This document shows, in pieces, positions 1 to 8,614 of a stretch of DNA of 64,000 nt. Within the stretch, counting starts at the first letter, position 1, and every line of letters starts with the position of its first letter. A program made the position numbers and the translations under genes. Below the pieces are notes generated by a model. That model saw only the letters and a list, made by a program, of their open reading frames with translations. It was not told the origin of the DNA and did no database searches. Origin of the DNA: Azospirillum sp. 412522 (lineage in GTDB: Bacteria > Pseudomonadota > Alphaproteobacteria > Azospirillales > Azospirillaceae); contig NZ_RWIJ01000003.1 in the NCBI RefSeq assembly GCF_019805165.1, forward strand, positions 62,001 to 126,000, written 5' to 3'.

Positions 1-147
1 CGCCCGCTGATGCAGGTCGGCGACCGCCGCGACTGCGGGTTCGAGACCGAGCGGGTGGATGCCTGGATCGGACTGGGCGGCGCCCCGGCGGCGGGGAAGA
101 TGGAAGGGTGCCTGCGACCGGACATGCCGCCCTGCCCAAAGCCATGA
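1..147 (+). CDS. C-terminal end of an unidentified protein (partial)
   Basis: Reading frame 1 is open from the first base to a TGA at 145-147 and gives 48 residues. The first thirty or so codons nearly all end in G or C, as expected for coding sequence in this genome, while the other two forward frames either stop at once or lack this bias. Visible sequence includes GFETERVDAWIGLGG, which I cannot assign to a family. The beginning of the gene lies outside the window. No function is proposed. Confidence 0.45.
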   Translation, partial: RPLMQVGDRRDCGFETERVDAWIGLGGAPAAGKMEGCLRPDMPPCPKP

Positions 148-258
148 GGCTCCCCCCGACGTGGGAACAACCTCCGTCATGTCAAAGCGTGACCTCGCGC
201 ACCGCCTCTTGTAGCTTGTCGATCCCAAGGGCGACGACCAGCGGCGGACGAGGACACC

Positions 259-1029
259 ATGTGCGAACTCCTGGGCATGAGCGCCAACGTGCCCACGGAC
301 ATCTGCTTCAGCTTCGCCGGCCTGATGCGCCGCGGCGGGCAGACCGGGCCGCACCGTGACGGCTGGGGCATCGCCTTCTACGAGGGGAAGGGCTGCCGCA
401 CCTTCCACGACCCGGCGCCGAGCAGCGAGTCGGAGATCGCCCGGCTGGTCAGCCAGTATTCTATCAAGTCCTGCACGGTGATCTCGCACATCCGCCGCGC
501 CAATCGCGGCCGGGTCTCGCTGGAGAACACCCACCCGTTTACCCGCGAGCTGTGGGGCCGGGTATGGACCTTCGCCCATAACGGCCAGTTGAAGGGCATC
601 AAGGACCGCCTCCTGACCTTCTACGAGCCGGTCGGCAGCACCGACAGCGAACATGCCTTCTGCTGGCTGCTCGACCAGATCCGCATGCAATATCCGGAGC
701 CGCCGAAGACGACCGCCGGGCTGATGAAGCTGATCCGCCATCTGGCCGCCGATCTGGGGACGCTCGGCGTGTTCAACATGCTGCTCAGCGATGGGCGGTA
801 CCTGTGGTGCCATTGCGCCACCAACCTTGCCTGGCTGACCCGCAAGGCTCCCTTCGGTGCCGCTACCCTGGTCGATGCCGACATGAGCGTCGATTTCTCC
901 AGGGAGACGACGCCCAACGATGTCGTCACCGTCGTCGCCACCCGCCCGCTGACCAGGGACGAGGCCTGGACGGTGATGCAGCCGGGCCAGATGGCGGTCT
1001 TCCGAAGCGGGGCGTTGGTGAGGGGTTGA
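259..1029 (+). CDS. Class II glutamine amidotransferase, YafJ-like
   Basis: A 256-residue stand-alone class II (Ntn-type) glutamine amidotransferase. The mature nucleophile would be Cys2, directly after the initiator Met ([10 protein letters not shown]). The [12 protein letters not shown] segment (about residues 34-45) and the HNGQLKG segment (about residues 109-115) are conserved parts of the glutaminase fold. No synthase or transferase domain follows, which matches the YafJ/DUG3-like group of about 255 residues. Proteins of this group are usually predicted to act in cytosolic amide transfer or gamma-glutamyl peptide turnover, but the acceptor is unknown here. The ATG is preceded by a GAGGA-like ribosome site. 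It appears monocistronic. Confidence 0.85.
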   Translation: MCELLGMSANVPTDICFSFAGLMRRGGQTGPHRDGWGIAFYEGKGCRTFHDPAPSSESEIARLVSQYSIKSCTVISHIRRANRGRVSLENTHPFTRELWGRVWTFAHNGQLKGIKDRLLTFYEPVGSTDSEHAFCWLLDQIRMQYPEPPKTTAGLMKLIRHLAADLGTLGVFNMLLSDGRYLWCHCATNLAWLTRKAPFGAATLVDADMSVDFSRETTPNDVVTVVATRPLTRDEAWTVMQPGQMAVFRSGALVRG

Positions 1030-1175
1030 GCCGGGCGTGCCGGGCCGATTGTTGCCTCGCCAGAAACGATCTTTCCCGCACAGCCCGGCTTAACCGCAGG
1101 AAGGCAAAAGAGCATCTTGGGCGTCAGAAACCGGCCGGACCCGACGGCCGCAACAACCAAGAGGCTCCTTCCGTC

Positions 1176-1799
1176 ATGACCACGATCCTGCATGTCGATT
1201 CCAGCCCGCTCGGCACCTTTTCCGTCACCCGCCAGCTGACCGCCTCCATCGTCGAGGCTCTGGTGAAGGCCGATCCGGCGGCCACCGTCGTCACCCGTGA
1301 CGTCGCCGCCAACCCGCCGGCCCATCTGGATGCCGAACTGCTGCCGGTTCTCAAGCTCGGCGTTGTGGATGGGCTGAGCGAGCGTCAGCGCGAGGAGCTG
1401 GCCCTGACCAATGTGCTTCTCGACGAGTTCCTGGCCGCCGATGTCGTGGTCGTCGGCGCGCCGATGTATAATTTCTCCGTCCCGACCCAGCTGAAGGCCT
1501 GGATCGACCGCCTCGCCCAGGCTGGCCGCACCTTCCGCTACACCGAGAAGGGCCCCGAGGGTCTGGCCGGCGGCAAGCGCGTGATCGTGGCCTCGGGCCG
1601 CGGCGGCGTCTATTCGACCAACCCGGCGCTCGCTGGTCTGGACCATCAGGAGGCTTATCTGCGCTCGGTTTTCGGCTTCTTCGGCATCACCGACGTGACC
1701 TTCATCCGCGCCGAGGGCGTGAGCATGGGTCCGGAAGCCAAGGACAAGGCGCTGGCCGCCGCGACCAAGGAAATCGAGAGCCTGCTGGCCGCTGCCTGA
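1176..1799 (+). CDS. azoR: FMN-dependent NADH-azoreductase
   Basis: A 207-residue flavodoxin-fold quinone/azo reductase. The N-terminal phosphate-binding segment HVDSSPLGTFSVTRQL and the APMYNFSVPTQLKAWIDR segment (about residues 94-111) that contacts FMN are typical of AzoR. The SGRGGVYS turn follows. AzoR enzymes use NADH to reduce quinones and azo compounds in two-electron steps and are often linked to thiol or quinone stress. The frame is open upstream, but the family N-terminus (MTTILHVDSS) fixes the start at 1176, with GAGG about ten bases before it. It is convergent with amn, with a hairpin between them. Confidence 0.9.
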   Translation: MTTILHVDSSPLGTFSVTRQLTASIVEALVKADPAATVVTRDVAANPPAHLDAELLPVLKLGVVDGLSERQREELALTNVLLDEFLAADVVVVGAPMYNFSVPTQLKAWIDRLAQAGRTFRYTEKGPEGLAGGKRVIVASGRGGVYSTNPALAGLDHQEAYLRSVFGFFGITDVTFIRAEGVSMGPEAKDKALAAATKEIESLLAAA

Positions 1800-1819
1800 G
1801 GCCTGAGTCTAAGACTGAG

Positions 1820-1848
1820 ATGGGGGCGGGTCTCGCATCCGCCCCCAT
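1820..1848. terminator. GC-rich hairpin between convergent azoR and amn
   Basis: Perfect 10-bp inverted repeat: ATGGGGGCGG at 1820-1829 and CCGCCCCCAT at 1839-1848, with a 9-nt loop. It sits 20 bases after the azoR stop and 3 bases beyond the amn stop, so it can serve both convergent genes. The T tract is poor, so termination is inferred from position and stem strength. Confidence 0.5.
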
Positions 1849-1851
1849 TCG

Positions 1852-3360
1852 TTACTGGAACGCCACTTCCGCCAGGCTGCGCAGCTTGCGGGAGTGCAGC
1901 GTTTCCATCCCGTGCTCGCGCAGCAGTTCCATCGCCAGCACGCCGATCTTCAGATGCTGGTCGACCCGCTCGCGGTAGAAGCGGTCGGCCATGCCCGGCA
2001 GTTTCAGCTGCCCATGCATCGGCTTGTCCGACACGCACAGCAACGTTCCGTACGGCACGCGGAAGCGGAAGCCGTTGGCGGCGATCGTCGCGCTTTCCAT
2101 GTCCAGCGCGATGGCCCGGCTCTGGCTGAAGCGCATCAGCGGCTCGCGGTGGTCGCGCAGTTCCCAGTTCCGGTTGTCGATGGTGGCGACCGTGCCGGTG
2201 CGCATGATCCCCTTCAGGTCGAAGCCCGACAGCCCGGTCACCCGTTCCACCGCCGTCTCCAGTGCCCGCTGCACCTCGGCCAGGGCCGGCACCGGCACCC
2301 ACAAGGGCAGGTCGGCGTCGAGCACATGGTCCTCGCGGACATAGCCGTGGGCCAGCACATAGTCGCCGAGCCGCTGGGTATTGCGCAGCCCGGCGCAATG
2401 GCCGAGCATCAGCCAGGCATGCGGGCGCAGCACGGCGATGTGGTCGGTGATCGTCTTGGCGTTCGACGGACCGACGCCGATGTTCACCAGCGTGATGCCG
2501 TTGCCGTCCGGCCGCTTCAGGTGATAGGCCGGCATCTGCGGCATGCGCGTCAGCTTGGCCGCCGGTGCGTCCGCCGCACCGCCCAGATTCTGGTTGGTGG
2601 TGACGATGTCGCCCGGCTCGACGAAGCTGTCATACTGGGCGCGGTAGGCGGCCAGCTCGGCGTCGCCGGTCGGCTCCATGATCTCGCGCGACAGGCGGAT
2701 GAACTCGTCGACATAGAACTGGTAGTTGGTGAACAGGACGAAGTTCTGGAAATGCTCCGGCGCGGTCGCGGTATAGTGGCGCAGCCGGTGCAGCGAGAAA
2801 TCGACCCGGGGGGCGGTGAACAGGGCCAGCGGCTTGACCGCGTCCTGACCGGTGTCGCAGGTGCCGTTGACGATGGTGTCGTCCATCCGCGCCAGATCCG
2901 GCAGGTCGAACAGGTCCGGCAGCTTGGTCAGCCGGTCCGGCGGCAGGTCGCCTTCGACATACATGCCCTGGGGGAAGGCGAAATGGATCGGGATCGCCTC
3001 CTCGCTGACGCCGACCTCCAGCGGGACATGGTGGTTGCGCAGCAGCAGCGTGAACTGCTCCAGCAGATAGCGCTCGAACAGGTCGGGCCGCGTCACCGTG
3101 GTGGAATGGACGCCGACCCCCTCGACGAAGCCGTAGGAAAGCCGGGTATCGACCGCGGCACCCGACACCGCGGTCATCCGCACATAGGGGTAATAGGCCC
3201 GGTTCCGGCCGCCCTCCTCGTCGCCCTGGGTGTAGGCGGCGAAGCGGTCGCGCAGATAGGCGGTGTTGCGCTCGTAAATGTCGCGCACGCAGGCCAGCGC
3301 GGCTTTGGCATCGGTGAAGCGCCCGGCCGACCCGGGCTGGAGCGGGGCTTTATCAGTCAT
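1852..3360 (-). CDS. amn: AMP nucleosidase
   Basis: A 502-residue protein of normal length for Amn (about 480-500). AMP nucleosidase hydrolyses AMP to adenine and ribose 5-phosphate in the cytosol and helps set adenylate levels. The N-terminal half is the AMP nucleosidase-specific domain. The C-terminal half is a purine-nucleoside-phosphorylase fold with LMLGHCAGLRNTQRLGDYVL, the acid-bearing segment MESATIAANGFRFRVPYGT, and LCVSDKPMHG. The start ATG at 3360 gives an N-terminus (AALACVRDIYERN soon after) in line with the family. It is a single gene separated by about 110 bp from ftsY, which is on the same strand. Confidence 0.93.
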   Translation of the reverse strand: MTDKAPLQPGSAGRFTDAKAALACVRDIYERNTAYLRDRFAAYTQGDEEGGRNRAYYPYVRMTAVSGAAVDTRLSYGFVEGVGVHSTTVTRPDLFERYLLEQFTLLLRNHHVPLEVGVSEEAIPIHFAFPQGMYVEGDLPPDRLTKLPDLFDLPDLARMDDTIVNGTCDTGQDAVKPLALFTAPRVDFSLHRLRHYTATAPEHFQNFVLFTNYQFYVDEFIRLSREIMEPTGDAELAAYRAQYDSFVEPGDIVTTNQNLGGAADAPAAKLTRMPQMPAYHLKRPDGNGITLVNIGVGPSNAKTITDHIAVLRPHAWLMLGHCAGLRNTQRLGDYVLAHGYVREDHVLDADLPLWVPVPALAEVQRALETAVERVTGLSGFDLKGIMRTGTVATIDNRNWELRDHREPLMRFSQSRAIALDMESATIAANGFRFRVPYGTLLCVSDKPMHGQLKLPGMADRFYRERVDQHLKIGVLAMELLREHGMETLHSRKLRSLAEVAFQ

Positions 3361-3467
3361 GTCGTCAAAGATGGGGTACGAACGACCGGCTGGGAAGGCC
3401 GAATTTCGGCCGATCCCCGGTACTTATCCATTCAGGGCCAATCAGGGACGACAGACCGCTCCGCCGC

Positions 3468-4805
3468 TCAGTCGGCGTTCAGCCCCATCAGCGACTTGGC
3501 GAAGGCATCGGCATCGAAGGGACGCAAATCGTAGACGCCCTCGCCGACGCCGATGGCGTGGACAGGGATCCTGAACTTCTCCGCCAGCGAGACCAGCACG
3601 CCGCCACGGGCCGAGCCGTCCAGCTTGGTCAGGATCAGGCCGTTGACATTGACCATGTCGCGGAAGATCTCGACCTGGCTGTGCGCGTTCTGGCCGGTGG
3701 TGGCGTCCAGCGTCAGCAGGGTGGTGTGCGGCGCCGTCTCGTCCAGCTTCTTGATGACGCGGACGATCTTGCGCAGCTCCTCCATCAGGCCGGTCTTGTT
3801 CTGCAGCCGGCCGGCGGTGTCGATCAGCAGCACGTCGACCTTTTCGGCCCTAGCCCGCTCCAGCGCGTCATAGGCGAGGCCGGCGGCATCCGCCCCGGTG
3901 TCGCGGGCGACGACCGGGCAGCCGGTGCGCTCGCCCCAGATCTTCAGCTGGCTGACCGCGGCGGCGCGGAAGGTGTCGCCAGCCGCCAGCATCACGCTCT
4001 TGCCCTCCGCCTTGAACTGGCGGGCGAGCTTGCCGATGGTGGTGGTCTTGCCGGTGCCGTTGACGCCGACGACCAGGATGACGTGCGGCTTCAGCGCCGG
4101 GTCCAGCACCAGCGGCCGGGCGACGGGGGTGACGATCTTCGACACCTCGGCCGCCAGCGTCGCCTTGACCTCCTCCGGCGAGACCTCCTTGCCGAAGCGG
4201 GTGCGCGCCAGCTCCGCCGTGACCTTCGCCGCGGTGGCGGGGCCGAGGTCGGCGGTGATCAGCAGCTCCTCCAGTTCCTCCAGCGCCTCGTCGTCCAGCT
4301 TGCGCTTGGTGAAGATGCCGGTGATGCCGTCGGTCAGCTTCGACGAGGACTTCGACAGCCCTTCCTTCAGCTTGGCGAACCAGCCCTTCCTGGTCGGCGG
4401 CGCCTCTTCGGCAGCCGCGGCGATGGGTGACGGCGGCAGTTCCGGAAGGGGTTCGGGTTCCGGCACGGGGGCAGGGATCACGGGGGCAGGGATCACCGGG
4501 GCAGGGGCGGGCGGCGGTTCGACTGGTGCGGCAGGGGTCGTAACCGGAGCCGGGAAGGCCGGAGTCTGCGTGACGGGAGCCGGTGGAGCGGGAGGAGGTT
4601 CGGCGCTCGGCGGGGCTGGCGCCAGTTCCGGCACCGGCTCGATTTCCGGCCTGGGCGCGGGGGGCGGTGCGGCCGGCGGCTCCGGCGCCTCTTCCGGTTC
4701 CTGCGCTGGGGTGGCGGACTCCAGATTGACCGGCTCGTCCTTCACCGCCTCATCCTGGGGAGCGGTCTCTTCGGGCTTCTTGCGGCCGAACCAGCGGAAA
4801 ATCAT
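3468..4805 (-). CDS. ftsY: Signal recognition particle receptor FtsY
   Basis: A 445-residue SRP receptor GTPase that docks SRP-ribosome complexes at the inner membrane for co-translational insertion. Residues 1-9 (MIFRWFGRK) form a short basic membrane-contact start. Residues from about 10 to 140 are an acidic, Pro/Ala/Glu-rich A domain, here unusually proline-rich. The NG domain follows with P-loop GVNGTGKTTTIGKLA, DTFRAAAVSQL, DTAGRLQNKTGLMEEL and TKLDGSARGG. It is last in the dapF-mtaB-ftsY run, 25 bp after mtaB. This linkage is frequent in alphaproteobacteria. Confidence 0.96.
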   Translation of the reverse strand: MIFRWFGRKKPEETAPQDEAVKDEPVNLESATPAQEPEEAPEPPAAPPPAPRPEIEPVPELAPAPPSAEPPPAPPAPVTQTPAFPAPVTTPAAPVEPPPAPAPVIPAPVIPAPVPEPEPLPELPPSPIAAAAEEAPPTRKGWFAKLKEGLSKSSSKLTDGITGIFTKRKLDDEALEELEELLITADLGPATAAKVTAELARTRFGKEVSPEEVKATLAAEVSKIVTPVARPLVLDPALKPHVILVVGVNGTGKTTTIGKLARQFKAEGKSVMLAAGDTFRAAAVSQLKIWGERTGCPVVARDTGADAAGLAYDALERARAEKVDVLLIDTAGRLQNKTGLMEELRKIVRVIKKLDETAPHTTLLTLDATTGQNAHSQVEIFRDMVNVNGLILTKLDGSARGGVLVSLAEKFRIPVHAIGVGEGVYDLRPFDADAFAKSLMGLNAD

Positions 4806-4830
4806 GGAGTGTCCACTATGAGAGAGGTCG

Positions 4831-6102
4831 TCAGAGCGGGGTGCCGGTCAGCACGCCGTTCTTGATGCCGGTGATGGCGGCGGGCACCAGCGAGCCGGGC
4901 GGGAAGGGCTGGCCCAGGCGGATCGCGGCAAAATGCTCGGTGCGGCCCAGATCGTCCTTCTCGACCAGCACCGTCGCGGTACGGCCGACGAGGCCCGCCA
5001 GGGTACGGGCTTCCGCCGCCTCGCCGATTGCGCGCAGGCGGGCGGCGCGTTCCTTACGCTCCGCGCCGTCTACCTGCGGCATGCGGGCGGCGGGCGTGCC
5101 GGGACGCGGGCTATAGGGGAAGACGTGCAGCCAGGTCAGGCCGCAGTCCTCCACCATCCGCAGGGTGTTCTGGAACATCTCCTCGGTCTCCGTCGGGAAA
5201 CCGGCGATGAAATCGGCGCCGAACACCACGTCGGGCCGGACCGAGCGCACCCGCTCGCAGAAGGCGACGGCATCGGCGCGGCCATGGCGGCGCTTCATCC
5301 GCTTCAGCACCATGTCGTCGCCCGCCTGAAGCGACAGGTGCAGGTGCGGCATCAGGCGCGGTTCGTTCTCGATCAGGCGCCAGAGGTCGTCATCCATCTC
5401 GATGCAGTCGATCGAGGACAGGCGCAGCCGCGGCAGTTCCGGCACCAGAGCCAGCAGCCGGCGCACCATCTGGCCCAGCGACGGCGCACCCGGCAGGTCG
5501 GGGCCGTAGCTGGTGATGTCGACGCCGGACAGCACCACCTCGTTGTAGCCGGCCTTCACCAACGCCTGGACCTGTTCGACGATTCCGCCGATGGGAACGG
5601 AGCGCGAAGGCCCCCGGCCATAGGGGATGATGCAGAAGGTGCAGCGGTGGTCGCAGCCCTGCTGGACCTGGACGAAGGCGCGGGCGCGGTCCTCGAACCC
5701 GCCGATCAGGTGGCCGGCGGTCTCCTTCACCGACATGATGTCGTTGACCAGCACCTTCTCGGCCGGCGGCAGGCCCCAGCTTTCCGGCTGCAGCTTCTCC
5801 TGGTTGCCCAGGACCTGATCGACCTCGGGCATCGCCGCGAAGCGCTGCGGGTCGATCTGGGCGGCGCAGCCGGTGACGACGATGCGGGCGTCCGGCCGCT
5901 CGCGGCGAAGCTTGCGGATGGTCTGCCGCGCCTGCCGCTCGGCTTCCGACGTCACGGCGCAGGTGTTGACGATCACCACGTCGTCCAGCCCGGCGCTGCG
6001 CGCATGGTTGCGCATCACCTCGGACTCGTAGGTGTTCAGGCGGCAGCCGAAGGTGACGATCTCGGGGCCGGTCTGCGTCGTGCTGTCGGCGCTGTCGCTC
6101 AT
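4831..6102 (-). CDS. mtaB: tRNA t6A37 methylthiotransferase MtaB
   Basis: A 423-residue radical-SAM methylthiotransferase that converts t6A to ms2t6A at position 37 of tRNAs reading ANN codons. The N-terminal UPF0004 domain has GCRLNTYESEVM and VNTCAVTSEAE. The radical-SAM cluster is CDHRCTFCIIPYGRGPSRS. The C-terminal portion has a TRAM-like domain ending near residue 420. The GCRLN start and overall length point to the MtaB subgroup rather than MiaB or RimO. Its start overlaps the dapF stop by four bases (ATGA), so the two are translationally coupled. Confidence 0.93.
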   Translation of the reverse strand: MSDSADSTTQTGPEIVTFGCRLNTYESEVMRNHARSAGLDDVVIVNTCAVTSEAERQARQTIRKLRRERPDARIVVTGCAAQIDPQRFAAMPEVDQVLGNQEKLQPESWGLPPAEKVLVNDIMSVKETAGHLIGGFEDRARAFVQVQQGCDHRCTFCIIPYGRGPSRSVPIGGIVEQVQALVKAGYNEVVLSGVDITSYGPDLPGAPSLGQMVRRLLALVPELPRLRLSSIDCIEMDDDLWRLIENEPRLMPHLHLSLQAGDDMVLKRMKRRHGRADAVAFCERVRSVRPDVVFGADFIAGFPTETEEMFQNTLRMVEDCGLTWLHVFPYSPRPGTPAARMPQVDGAERKERAARLRAIGEAAEARTLAGLVGRTATVLVEKDDLGRTEHFAAIRLGQPFPPGSLVPAAITGIKNGVLTGTPL

Positions 6103-6965
6103 TCTGAAACCAGATCGCCTGAAACCAGATCGCCCGAAACCAGTTCAGCCGACAGTCGGCCGCTGAAGGCGAGCGCCACCGGACCGGTCATCAGGACGCG
6201 GTCGTCCTCGGTCCATTCGATGGTGAGGGTGCCGCCGTCCAGGATGATGTCGGCCTTGCGATCGGTCAGGCCGCGGCGCACCGCGGCGACCAGCGTGGCG
6301 CAGGACCCCGAGCCGCAGGCCTGGGTGATGCCCGCTCCCCGCTCCCACACCCGCATGCGGATGGCGGTGGGCGACAGCACCTGGGCGAACTCGATGTTCG
6401 CGCGCTCCGGGAAGGAGGGATGCTTCTCGAAAACCGGGCCGACCTCGTCCAGCGGCACCGCCTCGGCATCCTCGACGAAGAAGACGGCGTGCGGATTGCC
6501 CATGTTCACCGCGACCGGGGCGGCGAAACCACCATGCTCGACCGTCTCGACCCGCAGCGTGTCGGTGGGGGCAGCCAGCGGAATCGCCGCCCAATCGAGG
6601 CGGGGCGCGCCCATGTCGACGGTGATCCGGCCGTTGTCGGCGCGATAGGCATGCAGCAGACCCGCGGCGGTCTGGAAGCTGGCGCGGTCGCGTCCGCTCT
6701 CCTCCATCAGCAGCCAGCCGACGCAGCGCGACGCGTTGCCGCAGGCGGCGGCTTCGCTGCCGTCGGCGTTGCGGATGCGCATGAAGGCGTCGGCGCCCGG
6801 CGCGTCGGTCTTCTCCAGCACGATGAACTGGTCGCACCCGACACCCATCCGGCGGTCGGCGATGGCGCGCACCTCCGCGCCCGAGGGGCGGTAGGGTTCG
6901 GAACGGGCGTCGATCACGACGAAGTCGTTGCCGAGGCCGTGCATCTTCAGGAATTCGCGGGTCAT
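6099..6965 (-). CDS. dapF: Diaminopimelate epimerase
   Basis: A 288-residue enzyme that interconverts LL- and meso-diaminopimelate for lysine and peptidoglycan synthesis. The two catalytic cysteines lie in NADGSEAAACGNASRCV and GAGITQACGSGSCATLV. The family N-terminus MTREFLKMHGLGNDFVV selects the ATG at 6965 over a longer upstream reading frame. It heads the dapF-mtaB-ftsY operon and overlaps mtaB by four bases. The last 14 residues (LVSGDLVSGDLVSE) are an odd repetitive tail beyond the usual DapF end, encoded by a 15-bp tandem repeat. Confidence 0.95.
   Translation of the reverse strand: MTREFLKMHGLGNDFVVIDARSEPYRPSGAEVRAIADRRMGVGCDQFIVLEKTDAPGADAFMRIRNADGSEAAACGNASRCVGWLLMEESGRDRASFQTAAGLLHAYRADNGRITVDMGAPRLDWAAIPLAAPTDTLRVETVEHGGFAAPVAVNMGNPHAVFFVEDAEAVPLDEVGPVFEKHPSFPERANIEFAQVLSPTAIRMRVWERGAGITQACGSGSCATLVAAVRRGLTDRKADIILDGGTLTIEWTEDDRVLMTGPVALAFSGRLSAELVSGDLVSGDLVSE
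6104..6148. repeat. 15-bp tandem repeat, three copies, in the dapF 3' end
   Basis: Units at 6104-6118 and 6119-6133 are identical (ctgaaaccagatcgc) and 6134-6148 is a diverged copy (ccgaaaccagttcag). The length is a multiple of three, so it adds LVSGD-type pentapeptides to the C-terminus of DapF without shifting the frame. It looks like slippage-type expansion. Confidence 0.8.
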
Positions 6966-7056
6966 GGCCGCCGTTATATGGCGAGCCGCGGGGATAAGTC
7001 CATAAGGCGCCGCGCAAGGCAGAATCGCGGACGGCGCCACCGGGCGGAGCTCTTCG

Positions 7057-7485
7057 CTACGCCCCCTTGAACACCAGATGCTTCGACGCCGCGAAGTTGA
7101 AGAACATGCCGGCGATCGACCCGGCGGCCACCGCCAGGAAGGGGTGCTCGGCGACCATCTGCACGCTCGATTCCAGACCGACCGAGACGCCGTAATTCAC
7201 CACGCCGCCGATGGCGTTGGCGGCGATGAACTTGGCCCACTGGCGGTGCAGCGGTTCGTCCGCCGCGCCGCGGAAGGTGAAGGCGCGGTTCAGAGCCCAG
7301 GTCGCCGTCGCCGCCGCGAAGAAGGACGGCACGCGGGCGGCGAAGAACTGCAGCCCAAGCCCCAGGCCGGCGTAGAGCACCACCGTGTCCACCAGCAGCC
7401 CGATGACGCCGACGACGCCGAATTTGGCGAACTGCACCCCAAGCCGGCCGAGCCGGCTGTCCAGGAATCTCTCAACCGATGCCAT
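7057..7485 (-). CDS. GtrA-like membrane protein (putative lipid-linked sugar flippase)
   Basis: A 142-residue protein with four hydrophobic segments, typical in size and layout for the GtrA/DPMS family. Segments include FAKFGVVGVIGLLVDTVVLYA, the WALNRAFTF motif in the middle, and FFNFAASKHLVFKG at the end, which is characteristic of GtrA. Family members are proposed to flip polyprenyl-phosphate sugars or support a partner glycosyltransferase. The start MASVERF at 7485 shares a base with the stop of the GT2 gene (TGATG), so the pair is coupled. Which sugar is moved cannot be told from sequence. Confidence 0.85.
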   Translation of the reverse strand: MASVERFLDSRLGRLGVQFAKFGVVGVIGLLVDTVVLYAGLGLGLQFFAARVPSFFAAATATWALNRAFTFRGAADEPLHRQWAKFIAANAIGGVVNYGVSVGLESSVQMVAEHPFLAVAAGSIAGMFFNFAASKHLVFKGA

Positions 7486-8543
7486 CACCGGCGCTCGTCC
7501 CCGCGCGCCGAGGCCAGCGGCGGGTGGTTGCCCGGCGCGCGCAGCGACAGGTAGTTCATGCGCTTGGCCTCGCGGCGGCCGTGGGTGACGGTGTCCAGGA
7601 TCAGGCCGCAGGTCAGGCTGAGGAAGGCAAGCAGCATCAGCCCGGTGGCGAGCAGGGCGGTGGGAAAGCGCGGGACGAGCCCGGTCTGGAAATAGGTGGC
7701 GATCACCGGCACGCCCAGGATCACCGACAGCAGGGCCAGCAGCCCGAAGGCGGCGGAGAAGAAGGGCAGGGGCCGCTCCTCCTTCACCAGGATGATGATG
7801 GCGCGCAGGATGCGGATGCCGTCGCGGATGGTGTTCAGCTTGCTGTGCGACCCGGGTGGGCGGTCCTTGTAGGGGGTCTTCACCTCGGCGATCGGCATGC
7901 GCAGCTCCAGCGCATGGACGGTCAGCTCCGTTTCGGTCTCGAAACCGCTGGCCAGCGCCGGGAAGGACTTCACGAAGCGGCGGGAGAAGACCCGGTAGCC
8001 CGACAGCATGTCGCCGATGCGGCTGCCGAAGATCTTGGCGACCATGCCGGTCAGCACGAGGTTGCCGAAGCGGTGGCCGGGGCGGTAGGCGGCGACGATC
8101 TCCGTCACCCGCGCGCCGTTGACCATGTCCAGCTGCTCGTCCCACAGGCGCTTGACCAGCTGGGGCGCGCTGGGGGCGTGATAGGTGTCGTCACCATCGA
8201 CCAGCACATACACGTCCGCCTCGATGTCGGCGAACATGCGGCGCATGACGTTGCCCTTGCCCTGCAACGGCTCGTGCCGCACCACGGCGCCCGCCGCGCG
8301 CGCGACCTCAACCGTCCGGTCCTTGGAGTTGTTGTCGTAGACATAGACGATGGCGTCGGGCAGGGCCGCGCGGAAATCCTGCACCACCTTGCCGATCGCC
8401 GCCTCCTCGTTGTAGCAGGGGATCAGCACCGCGATGGTGGGGGCCGGGCCGGCTTCCGCGGCCGCCGACGGCGTTCCGGGAGCGCTCGCTGCCGGGGTGA
8501 GGGCGGGGCGGTCGGCAGGGCGGTCGATCGTCGATACGGTCAT
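7485..8543 (-). CDS. Family 2 glycosyltransferase, polyprenyl-phosphate sugar synthase type (GtrB/DPM1-like)
   Basis: A 352-residue protein. After a short Ala/Pro-rich leader it has a GT-A domain with AVLIPCYNEEAAIGKVV, a DXD-type metal site in VLVDGDDTYHAP, and SGYRVFSRRFVKSFP. Two hydrophobic segments near the C-terminus (about residues 250-310) would anchor it in the inner membrane. Family members transfer a sugar from a nucleotide donor to polyprenyl phosphate. I chose MTVSTIDRP (8543) as start because the reading frame before it is not family-like. It is followed by the GtrA-like gene with a one-base overlap. Confidence 0.85.
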   Translation of the reverse strand: MTVSTIDRPADRPALTPAASAPGTPSAAAEAGPAPTIAVLIPCYNEEAAIGKVVQDFRAALPDAIVYVYDNNSKDRTVEVARAAGAVVRHEPLQGKGNVMRRMFADIEADVYVLVDGDDTYHAPSAPQLVKRLWDEQLDMVNGARVTEIVAAYRPGHRFGNLVLTGMVAKIFGSRIGDMLSGYRVFSRRFVKSFPALASGFETETELTVHALELRMPIAEVKTPYKDRPPGSHSKLNTIRDGIRILRAIIILVKEERPLPFFSAAFGLLALLSVILGVPVIATYFQTGLVPRFPTALLATGLMLLAFLSLTCGLILDTVTHGRREAKRMNYLSLRAPGNHPPLASARGDERR

Positions 8544-8614
8544 GGCGCTGGCTTCTGGCTGGAGACGGGACAGAACGGGGCTGTCAGCGGCGATAAACAG
8601 CACAAACGCCGCGT

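Noticed and set aside
1894..3534. A 546-codon plus-strand frame opposite amn
   Set aside because: Antisense to the well-supported AMP nucleosidase gene. The composition is typical of reverse-strand translation of GC-rich coding DNA.
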